Below, in pieces: positions 1 through 6,647 of a stretch of 64,000 nt of DNA. A model generated the notes under the pieces. The model made no database searches. It was not told the DNA's origin and was given only the letters and a program-made list of their open reading frames with translations. Location: assembly GCA_965220235.1 (NCBI GenBank), contig OZ244815.1, positions 2,604,001 through 2,668,000 on the forward strand. Direction: 5' to 3'. The stretch comes from Bin55 sp965220235 (lineage in GTDB: Bacteria; Pseudomonadota; Gammaproteobacteria; Pseudomonadales; Azotimanducaceae). The first letter of the stretch is position 1. Every line of letters starts with the position of its first letter. The position numbers were made by a program, and so were the translations under genes.

Positions 1-360
1 AGGGACGAGGTCTTCGTCAACCAAGATGAGCCGATCCTCGGCATGGTTAACGATGTACTCTAGGTCCTTTGGCGACAGTCGCGTGTTTAGCGTGTGGAGT
101 ACGACGCCCATTCCTGCGGTCGCGTGATATGCCTCAACATGCTGCGAGCTGTTCCACATAAACGTACCAATACGATCACCGATACCTATACCAGCGTCCG
201 ATAGCGCACCAGCCAACTGATGTGCTCGCGCGCTTGTTTCTGCGTACGTTTGCCGTCTTGTGCCTGATTCCGTCGCGGTCACTATCTCGCTATCCGGCGA
301 AATCGTTGCACCACGTTCGATAAGGCGCGACATTAGGAGCGGAGTACGTTGCATTCCCAT
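1..360 (-). CDS. Acyl-CoA synthetase (AMP-forming), N-terminal part, cut by window edge
   Basis: The reverse strand is open from an ATG at 360 to the window edge, giving 120 codons that begin MGMQRTPLLMSRLIERGA. The residues SGTRRQTYAETSARAHQLAG and the stretch around MWNSSQHVEAYHATAGMG match the N-terminal domain of fatty-acyl-CoA ligases of the ANL superfamily, which activate fatty acids to acyl-CoA through acyl-AMP. The ATP-binding and C-terminal parts lie outside the window. A second ATG at 354 is an alternative start. It lies just downstream of another CoA ligase on the same strand, 24 bases after that gene's stop, so the two are probably co-transcribed. The chain-length preference cannot be told from this fragment. 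Confidence 0.85.
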   Translation of the reverse strand, partial: MGMQRTPLLMSRLIERGATISPDSEIVTATESGTRRQTYAETSARAHQLAGALSDAGIGIGDRIGTFMWNSSQHVEAYHATAGMGVVLHTLNTRLSPKDLEYIVNHAEDRLILVDEDLVP

Positions 361-384
361 GGTTTGAACTCGTCTTAGTAGGAT

Positions 385-2016
385 CTAGGTGCCAGGTGCG
401 CTGAGTTGAGATTCTGCAGTCTGGCGAGCCCATTTGTAATCAGCTTTACCGTTAGGCGCACGACGGATTTCGTCCAATAGCAGAAGCTGTTTTGGTAGTT
501 TGTAGCCAGCCAAATGCTCGCGTGAGAAGTCGATCAACGCATCTTCATCTACCTGCTCGCCTTCACGTAATGAAGCCAATGCGACAATCCGTTGACCGAA
601 TCGCGGGTCTGCCACCCCCACGACAAGGCAGTCGTCGACTGACGGGTGTTTCTTGAGAGCTTCTTCCACTTCCTCTGGATAAACCTTTTCACCCGCTGTG
701 TTGATGCAGTTGCTGCCGCGCCCTAGCAACGTGATGGATCCATCGGCTTCAACCGTAGCAAAATCGCCAGGGAAGCTATACCGCACACCTTGCACCGTAC
801 GAAACGTAGCCGCTGACTTTTCAGGATCCTTGTAGTACCCTAGAGGCACTAAGCCGCTGGTCGCCAACTTACCTACTTCACCGCTGCCTGGTTCGATTTC
901 ATGGTCGTCGTCGTCGAACACCTTAACTCCAGCCTGGAGCTTGAACTTCGCGGTGTCCGCGGGTGCAGCGCGAGTCGCGACGGAGGATCCCATCCCTCCT
1001 TCGGTCGACCCCATCGCGTCAAGAAGCGTCATATCGTGATGCTCAAGCATTCCCTGCTTGACCTCCCGACTCCACATAACTCCACTCGAGGTAATTTGCT
1101 TGAGCGAAGATATGTCATATGCACGATCAGCCGCTTTCGCATCGTTCAACGCTTCTAACATCGGGCGTGCAAATGCGTCGCCTACGATAACCAACGTGGA
1201 TACCTTGTTCTCTTCAACCTCACTCCACAGTAGATGCGGGTCCAAGCCAAGTTTTGAGATCGTGACGACCGTGCCGCCTTGAAGCAACGGCACCATCGTA
1301 CCAAGCCACATGCCGGTTCCGTGCATCAAAGGACACGCAGGAAGGCAAATCGGCGCTAAGTCTCGCTCACGTAAGATCTGGTTGACATTAAGGAGTTCAT
1401 CGGCCGTCGAGGGAATAGGTACGTCTAACCCTCGAAGACTCCCGAGCATGGCTCCGATAAACTGACCGTGACTGTACATGACGCCCTTCGGCATGCCCGT
1501 GGTGCCACCGGTATAGAGCATGTAAACGTCATCCGGCGAGTGGTCACGGACCTGTAGAGGTGATCCTTCCCGAATCCCTCGCTCGTATTCAATCGAATCA
1601 TCTAAGAGAGATTCCGTCCCGTCGTCGATCTGGATAAACAGTTTGACTTTAGGCAGGTCTCTTCGAATCTCCCAAATGCGCGCCGCGTAGCAGCCTTGAA
1701 AGAACACTGCTTCAGCATCGGCGTTATCGAGGAGGTAGATCAGCTCGTCAGCTTTGTACCGGTAATTTACGTTGATTGGACAACCACCGATCTTGAAAAC
1801 AGCATATTGCGCTTCAATGTACTCATTCGAGTTATGCGCGTAAATCCCTACTTTCGAGTCATGACCTAAGCCATGCGAAGCTAGAAGATCCGCAAGACAT
1901 GCGGCGCGCCGATCGTATTCGCCCCATGTGACTTTGCGATCACCACAAATAAGTGCTGTTTGGTTTGGCTGATCCTGAGCGACAGCTTCCCATGCGTTCG
2001 CGAAATGCAGAGCCAT
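385..2016 (-). CDS. Acyl-CoA synthetase / fatty-acid-CoA ligase
   Basis: A complete ANL-superfamily ligase of 543 residues. It would adenylate a carboxylic acid and transfer it to CoA in the cytoplasm, the entry step of beta-oxidation. The P-loop-like motif is visible as MLYTGGTTGMPKGVMYSH at about residue 170, the DAMGSTEGG segment matches the acyl-AMP motif, and the C-terminal GRGSNCINTAGEKVYPEEVE is the hinge and A8 loop region. The open frame runs to a TTG at 2031, but I prefer the ATG at 2016 because it is preceded by the strong ribosome site GAGAGGGGGT. It is followed on the same strand by a second CoA ligase. Substrate is not determined by the sequence; fatty acid or a steroid/aromatic side-chain acid are both possible. 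Confidence 0.9.
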   Translation of the reverse strand: MALHFANAWEAVAQDQPNQTALICGDRKVTWGEYDRRAACLADLLASHGLGHDSKVGIYAHNSNEYIEAQYAVFKIGGCPINVNYRYKADELIYLLDNADAEAVFFQGCYAARIWEIRRDLPKVKLFIQIDDGTESLLDDSIEYERGIREGSPLQVRDHSPDDVYMLYTGGTTGMPKGVMYSHGQFIGAMLGSLRGLDVPIPSTADELLNVNQILRERDLAPICLPACPLMHGTGMWLGTMVPLLQGGTVVTISKLGLDPHLLWSEVEENKVSTLVIVGDAFARPMLEALNDAKAADRAYDISSLKQITSSGVMWSREVKQGMLEHHDMTLLDAMGSTEGGMGSSVATRAAPADTAKFKLQAGVKVFDDDDHEIEPGSGEVGKLATSGLVPLGYYKDPEKSAATFRTVQGVRYSFPGDFATVEADGSITLLGRGSNCINTAGEKVYPEEVEEALKKHPSVDDCLVVGVADPRFGQRIVALASLREGEQVDEDALIDFSREHLAGYKLPKQLLLLDEIRRAPNGKADYKWARQTAESQLSAPGT

Positions 2017-2110
2017 GACACCCCCTCTCAAACGATGCGTGATTATCTAAGTCAAGGAGAAGCTATAAACATCCGTGCGCTGATCAGGCGTGGCCAGTGC
2101 ATGGTCAATT

Positions 2111-2127
2111 TCACCATGTTATGGTGA
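2111..2127. promoter_or_regulatory. Candidate operator: inverted repeat TCACCAT-N3-ATGGTGA
   Basis: A perfect 7-bp inverted repeat with a 3-base centre lies in the gene-free stretch between the CoA ligase start at 2016 and the forward small genes at 2279. Its size and symmetry suit a dimeric repressor. It is about 95 bases upstream of the ligase start, so it could control the CoA ligase pair, the forward genes, or neither. No regulator gene lies beside it. The rest of 2017-2278 is AT-rich and I see no gene in it. Confidence 0.35.
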
Positions 2128-2278
2128 TTATTTCATCTTAAGCTCAATTCTTCATCAATTAATGTCAGCAAAACAAAAATAAACTGTGTCATTTCAATAA
2201 GTTAGTTTATCCGTGGAATGCAAACGACTTGGCATGGATTTTGTCTTAAATTACGAAACACATCAACTTTGACGAACA

Positions 2279-2455
2279 ATGAGAAGGTTTTCGGTTCACA
2301 GGTTTAGCGAACGAAGCATATTGCTTCTCAGTATTGTGATGCTGACTATTTGCGTTCTATTAAGCTTGTGGGGTGTTCCAAGTGATTCGGTTGAACCACT
2401 TCAAGCACAAGTGCAAGCAGCATCGCTGTTTGGTATGCTAACAATCTGCTCGTAA
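2279..2455 (+). CDS. Possible small membrane protein, 58 aa
   Basis: An ATG-initiated frame of 58 codons, starting MRRFSVHRFSERS and continuing into a hydrophobic run (ILLLSIVMLTICVLLSLWGV), then a short polar tail. This is the pattern of a single-pass membrane protein with a positively charged N-terminus. It ends 11 bases before the PspC-domain gene and is on the same strand, which supports it being a real member of a two-gene unit. Against it: no clear ribosome site is seen in front of the ATG. I do not recognise a family. Confidence 0.4.
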   Translation: MRRFSVHRFSERSILLLSIVMLTICVLLSLWGVPSDSVEPLQAQVQAASLFGMLTICS

Positions 2456-2466
2456 GGCTCGCGAAC

Positions 2467-2700
2467 ATGTTCAATTGGGAAGATCGGCTACAAAGCCTGT
2501 GGCAAGCCACGCAAGAACGATTTACAACACCCGACGCGGTCTTTTTAGGAGTATGTGCGTACTTGGCGAAGAGAATCGGCATACCGGTCGCAGTAATACG
2601 GATCGCGGCGTTAGCATGCGCTTATTTCTGGCCAGTGATCACGATCCTTATTTATGTCGTGGCACGATTCTTCATAGAGGTAGACGAAGAATCAATCTGA
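2467..2700 (+). CDS. PspC-domain small membrane protein
   Basis: A 77-residue protein whose middle, FLGVCAYLAKRIGIPVAVIR followed by a hydrophobic helix ending LIYVVARFFI, matches the PspC domain (GVCAGLA...ip...vRi...lYl). PspC proteins sit in the inner membrane and take part in the phage-shock envelope-stress response in enterobacteria. Here no pspA, pspB or pspF gene is adjacent, so a role in classical Psp signalling is not shown. A weak AAGG precedes the ATG. The possible 58-residue membrane protein directly upstream may be its partner. Confidence 0.75.
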   Translation: MFNWEDRLQSLWQATQERFTTPDAVFLGVCAYLAKRIGIPVAVIRIAALACAYFWPVITILIYVVARFFIEVDEESI

Positions 2701-2743
2701 GTTCAGATACTCGAAGTTCTGCTTCAGGATAGAAACGTCTAGC

Positions 2744-3466
2744 TTACGCAGTTGCTTGGGTTCCCTGTCCCGACGCTAAAAAGAACTGAGCGATCAGATC
2801 GGCGATTCGCGTGTTGTCGGTATCTCTCTTTAGACTGTCGATCGCATCCAAAAATCGTTCACTAATACGATCCTCGATTGCCCGCAAGATACACTCAAGG
2901 TAGTGGACCGAAAATTCGGGATGAGGCTGTAACGCGAGGACGTGCTCGTCGAGGATAAACCCGGCGTTCATGCAAAAATCGTTCGTTAGGATGCGTTCTG
3001 CACCGGGCGGTAGCTCAACGACTTGATCTTGATGACAACACGGTAACGCTACCTCTTCAGTGTGCATTTTTTGCGGCCAACGCATGTCGTAGTTGTGAAC
3101 ACCCACGCCCCATCCATCGGACCAATTCACGACTCGACCACCCAGTGCCTGTGCGATGGCTTGATGACCAAAGCAGATTCCGACCGTTTTGATCCGCTCT
3201 GCATGGATCCTTTGGATCAGATCGAAGAGCCGTTCAATCCATGGGTCGTTGTCGTAGACGCCTCGCCGACTCCCCGTGAGTAGAAAACCGTCGAACTCGT
3301 TCAATTCAGTCGGTTCAATGCCTTTGTGTACTTCAAACGCGGTGGTTCGGAAACGAGTCCTCCCCGATGATTCAAGCATCGCATGCATCATCGTCGACAA
3401 CGTACCAAACCGCGGCTGGAAGACGTCTTCTACTTCATCCGTCTGAAGGATGGCGATGTGGGTCAA
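2744..3466 (-). CDS. Class I glutamine amidotransferase domain protein
   Basis: A stand-alone GATase1 protein of 240 residues. The nucleophile elbow GICFGHQ places the catalytic cysteine at 98, and LQPHPEF gives His182 and Glu184, so the full triad is present. The oxyanion strand region is FLLTGSRRGVYDN. Proteins of this shape (COG0518, GMP-synthase-like) hydrolyse glutamine or a gamma-glutamyl compound; the synthase partner is not encoded nearby, so the substrate is unknown. The start is a TTG at 3466, chosen because the conserved first strand HIAILQTD needs it; the next Met codons are too far inside. It lies 15 bases downstream of the exported protein gene on the same strand. Confidence 0.85.
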   Translation of the reverse strand: MTHIAILQTDEVEDVFQPRFGTLSTMMHAMLESSGRTRFRTTAFEVHKGIEPTELNEFDGFLLTGSRRGVYDNDPWIERLFDLIQRIHAERIKTVGICFGHQAIAQALGGRVVNWSDGWGVGVHNYDMRWPQKMHTEEVALPCCHQDQVVELPPGAERILTNDFCMNAGFILDEHVLALQPHPEFSVHYLECILRAIEDRISERFLDAIDSLKRDTDNTRIADLIAQFFLASGQGTQATA

Positions 3467-3481
3467 ACTAAGAAAGGAACG

Positions 3482-3928
3482 CTATTCTGAGTCAATACGA
3501 TTCATGAAGAAAGTGTGGCTTGGCATTCCAGTAAGAAATGGACCACTTGAATATGCCATATTCCCTTCGTTATTGCCGTTGCCGATCGTCGAACTGAACG
3601 GCGAAACGACGCGGATGGTGTCCTCGCTAACCCACTCTAGTTTCACGTTTCCAGCTTTTGCCTTGCGCCACGTCGAAAACAGGAGATTACCTTTACGCAT
3701 CACTTGCCGTATAAGACCGTTGCGTGTGCTGTCTTCCACATATTGATACGCAAGCTCTTCGTCGATTTCAATTCTTGCTTTGCGCGAACCAGACAACGTC
3801 GCCTCATACACTCCGGGCGCAAACTTCATCGTGTTCGCCGTTGCTTTCGACTCGGCGACCGCACATCCAACTGCGGTGATACCGACAAGCGCCGTTAATA
3901 CTAGAAACCTACCTAGCGTTGCAAACAT
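3482..3928 (-). CDS. Exported protein of unknown function, possible lipoprotein
   Basis: A 148-residue protein with an N-terminal signal sequence (MFATLGRFLVLTALVGITAV) followed by a cysteine at 22. The residues before the cysteine are A-V-G, an imperfect lipobox because position -3 is Ala, so it may be either a lipoprotein or a protein cut after AVA. The mature part has alternating strands, for example GVYEATLSGSRKARIEIDEE and NVKLEWVSEDTIRVVSPF, which suggest a small beta-rich domain. I do not recognise the family. It lies between the YbbN-like gene and the amidotransferase on the same strand. Confidence 0.65.
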   Translation of the reverse strand: MFATLGRFLVLTALVGITAVGCAVAESKATANTMKFAPGVYEATLSGSRKARIEIDEELAYQYVEDSTRNGLIRQVMRKGNLLFSTWRKAKAGNVKLEWVSEDTIRVVSPFSSTIGNGNNEGNMAYSSGPFLTGMPSHTFFMNRIDSE

Positions 3929-3936
3929 TTCTACTC

Positions 3937-4788
3937 TCAGTGCATAAAGGCAAACATCTGGCGACGGTAGCGTTTCGCGAGCGGAGAATCGGACCCTAGC
4001 AGATTGAGAATTCGAACCATCGTTTCTCGACCGATATCGTCGCGGAAGCTTCGGTCTTGACGCAGAATGATCATCGCCTGTTCAAGTGCCTCTTCGTATC
4101 GTCTTACCGAGGCCAAAACGATGCTATAAGCATAGCGATTTGACAGATCATCAGCATCGCTTTCAATTCCGTTTTCCAATTCCGACAGAGAACCCATTGC
4201 CGCCGCTTCTTGCGCGATTTCCAATCGCGTCGCTGGCCGTAAGCGGTCCGCGAATTCCTCAGGAATGGTTGCCAGGATCTGTTTGGCAGCCTCCAGGTCG
4301 CCTTTAAGAATCATCACGTCTGCGCACTCGACGCGAAACGAATGATTCGTAGGTTCTTCTGTGATCGCTTCTTGGAGGATCTGGAGCGCTGTTTCCCAGT
4401 CTTCACTCGCGATGCTGCTAGCGATCTGCTGTTTGAGCACATCCGCATTTGACAAAGTGAAAGGATCCAGAAACTCACGCAGCGCCTGTTCGGTTTGTGG
4501 ACCGTCAAGTTGCCCCGCAATCTGCCCTTCCCGAATCGCTCGAATACTAGGCAAGGCTTGGATTTGCAGCTGTTGTGCAATTTGTGGATTTGCCGCTACG
4601 TCAACAAGGCCGAAAAGTACTTTACCAGCGTAGGCGGGTGCTACTCCGACTAAATAGTCTTTCGTTACCGCCGAAGGCTCGATTTGCTCTGCCCAGAAGA
4701 GTAAGACCACCAACAGGTTGTTTGACTGGTCTACAACTTCTCGGAAGTTTTCGACAGAAACGTCTACTACCGAAGGTTGATCGTCCAT
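3937..4788 (-). CDS. ybbN: Thioredoxin-fold co-chaperone, YbbN/CnoX type
   Basis: The N-terminal 110 residues have a thioredoxin fold: NFREVVDQSNNLLVVLLFWA, then the cis-proline strand QIQALPSIRAIREGQIAG. The CxxC active site is absent; the corresponding segment is WAEQIEPS with no cysteine. The C-terminal half is tetratricopeptide-like (DWETALQILQEAITEEPTNH). This thioredoxin-TPR arrangement and length (283 aa, E. coli YbbN 284) match YbbN/CnoX, which holds unfolded proteins and hands them to DnaK or GroEL. In this family the CxxC is often degenerate, so its loss is expected and means no disulfide-reductase activity. Confidence 0.85.
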   Translation of the reverse strand: MDDQPSVVDVSVENFREVVDQSNNLLVVLLFWAEQIEPSAVTKDYLVGVAPAYAGKVLFGLVDVAANPQIAQQLQIQALPSIRAIREGQIAGQLDGPQTEQALREFLDPFTLSNADVLKQQIASSIASEDWETALQILQEAITEEPTNHSFRVECADVMILKGDLEAAKQILATIPEEFADRLRPATRLEIAQEAAAMGSLSELENGIESDADDLSNRYAYSIVLASVRRYEEALEQAMIILRQDRSFRDDIGRETMVRILNLLGSDSPLAKRYRRQMFAFMH

Positions 4789-4994
4789 TTTGGCGAGATA
4801 TCAGCGCAAGGCGATGGATTCTACCCAGTAGGAAAATGGACCGTAAGGTGAGCGGCGCAAGCGAATCCTGTCGGTTCTGATGACGTCGAGCTAGTTCTCT
4901 AACGACGCGCATGGGTATCTTCGAGCGGTCAGTTTCCTCTCCGCAGCGTTGAAATACTTCTAGAATTCCGGTATCCCGAATCTAAATATATAAG

Positions 4995-5008
4995 TAAATA
5001 TATATTTA
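4995..5008. promoter_or_regulatory. Palindrome TAAATATATATTTA in the hipBA promoter
   Basis: A perfect 14-bp palindrome sits 34 bases before the first possible hipB ATG, in a strongly AT-rich stretch (about 4980-5040) that stands out from the surrounding sequence. HipB proteins repress their own operon by binding palindromes in the promoter, so this is the best candidate operator. The TATATAAC at 5031-5038 could serve as a -10 element. No TATCC-N8-GGATA element like the E. coli HipB operator is visible. Confidence 0.4.
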
Positions 5009-5041
5009 ATTCCATAAAATATAGTATTGTATATATAACGC

Positions 5042-5377
5042 ATGCATAAACCGATGGAAACTCAACAGATGGACACTACAGGCTGGTTTAAGAGATTGCT
5101 GGACGCGCGTACTCAATCCAAGTTGACACAGCGGGAACTAGCAGAGCAACTTGGTGTACCTCAGGGACATATCTCGCGGATCGAACGCGGCTTGATCGAT
5201 CCACGGGTATCAACCGTTACCCAGATGGCGTATGCTCTCGGCTTAAAGCCTATGCTAATACCGCGACAAGCACAAGCTGCCGTTCTAGCGGTTCTTAGGA
5301 ACTTTGAGGGAAACAACGAGCCGGAGCGCGGTCGTTCTGCCGTTGAAACACTCGTTGCCGACGACAGAGTCGATTAA
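5042..5377 (+). CDS. hipB: HipB-type antitoxin, Cro/C1 helix-turn-helix
   Basis: A 111-residue protein with an XRE-family helix-turn-helix at about residues 20-75: SKLTQRELAEQLGVPQGHIS followed by RIERGLIDPRVSTVTQMAYA. It precedes hipA by 5 bases, the standard antitoxin-toxin order, and would neutralise HipA and repress the pair by binding the promoter palindromes. Three in-frame ATGs (5042, 5054, 5069) lie close together and none has a clear ribosome site, so the exact start is uncertain. The C-terminal tail after residue 85 is typical of HipB proteins that reach towards HipA. Confidence 0.85.
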   Translation: MHKPMETQQMDTTGWFKRLLDARTQSKLTQRELAEQLGVPQGHISRIERGLIDPRVSTVTQMAYALGLKPMLIPRQAQAAVLAVLRNFEGNNEPERGRSAVETLVADDRVD

Positions 5378-5382
5378 CGACA

Positions 5383-6639
5383 ATGATCATTGAAGAACTA
5401 GGCGCATACCTTTATGGGACGCGAATCGGTACCTTGGTCCACTTCGACGACGACCGCATGCTGTTCGTGTTCGATCCATCGTATGCTGAACAAAGCGATC
5501 GCGACGTGCTCAGTCTCGCATACCTTGATAGCAACGGCGATCTCATTGACGATGCCAGAACGACGCTACGCAGAGCTCCCCCGTTTTTCTCAAATTTATT
5601 ACCCGAAGGACATCTACGGTCTTACCTCGCAACAAAAGAAGGTGTCAATGAATCAAGGGACTACCCGTTAATGGTACGACTGGGTCACGATTTGCCCGGC
5701 GCGATCGAAATGGTTGTCGAAACGCCGAGTTCCTCTAGTTCAGGACATCGTTCCGTAACTGGCGAGCCGAACATTCCTAACGAACCAGACGCATTGAGAT
5801 TCTCGCTCGCGGGAGTTCAACTAAAAATCTCGGCCGTACTAGCGCCCACCGGCGAACTGACGATTCCCGCGCAAGGATTAGGTGGCGATTGGATCGTGAA
5901 GCTCCCCTCCTCTACGTTTGCAGAGCTACCACAAATCGAATACTCAATGCTGCAGCTGGCTTCGATGGTCGGCATCAAGGTACCAGAGTCGCGACTGGTC
6001 TCGATAAGTCAAATCGAAGGGATTCCACGTGATTTTCCCAACGACGCGTTGGCTACGGAAGAATCACTCGTCGTGAAGCGTTTCGATCGAACGAATTTGG
6101 GGAATAAAGTCCATATGGAGGACTTTGCCCAAGTGGTCAAGTTGTATCCGGAGCGGAAATATGAGCGATACGGGTACGTCGCAATAGGCCGGATACTAGC
6201 AACATTCGCTGACGAAAAATCGATCGATCAGTTCGCGAGACGGCTCATTTTCAACGCGATGATCGGGAATGCGGATATGCACTTAAAGAACTGGTCCGTG
6301 ATTTACACGAATCGAAAATCCCCAGAACTTTCTCCGGCGTACGACCTAGTCAGCACAGTTGGGTATTTGAATGACGACGCGATGGCGTTACGTTTTGCAC
6401 CAGGTGTTAAACGTTGGAACGAATTAACGATGGCTGCTTTTCAATCACTAGCGTCGCGTGTCGGTGTCCACGAGAGAGGACTTCTACGTCCAGTGAAGGA
6501 CACGATCGACCGATTTCAAGACGCGTGGAGAGAAGAGCAAAACCATTTGCCGGTGCCAGCACGCGTGGTCACGGCAATCAATGAACAGCTGCAGCTAGTC
6601 CCTGCCGTAGCCGAATCTCGCAAACTAAAGATGTCCTAA
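5383..6639 (+). CDS. hipA: HipA-type serine/threonine kinase toxin
   Basis: A full-length HipA kinase (418 aa; E. coli HipA 440). The N-terminal subdomain (about 1-105) is followed by the motif FSLAGVQLKIS at 140-150 and the ATP-loop region GGDWIVKLPSS. The catalytic core NADMHLKNWS gives Asp298 and PAYDLVST gives the metal-binding Asp321, so the kinase appears active. E. coli HipA phosphorylates glutamyl-tRNA synthetase and halts translation, causing persistence; the target here is inferred, since related HipA proteins use other aminoacyl-tRNA synthetases. It forms a two-gene operon with hipB and is convergent with the TonB receptor gene, 8 bases apart. Confidence 0.92.
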   Translation: MIIEELGAYLYGTRIGTLVHFDDDRMLFVFDPSYAEQSDRDVLSLAYLDSNGDLIDDARTTLRRAPPFFSNLLPEGHLRSYLATKEGVNESRDYPLMVRLGHDLPGAIEMVVETPSSSSSGHRSVTGEPNIPNEPDALRFSLAGVQLKISAVLAPTGELTIPAQGLGGDWIVKLPSSTFAELPQIEYSMLQLASMVGIKVPESRLVSISQIEGIPRDFPNDALATEESLVVKRFDRTNLGNKVHMEDFAQVVKLYPERKYERYGYVAIGRILATFADEKSIDQFARRLIFNAMIGNADMHLKNWSVIYTNRKSPELSPAYDLVSTVGYLNDDAMALRFAPGVKRWNELTMAAFQSLASRVGVHERGLLRPVKDTIDRFQDAWREEQNHLPVPARVVTAINEQLQLVPAVAESRKLKMS

Positions 6640-6647
6640 TAGTGCGC

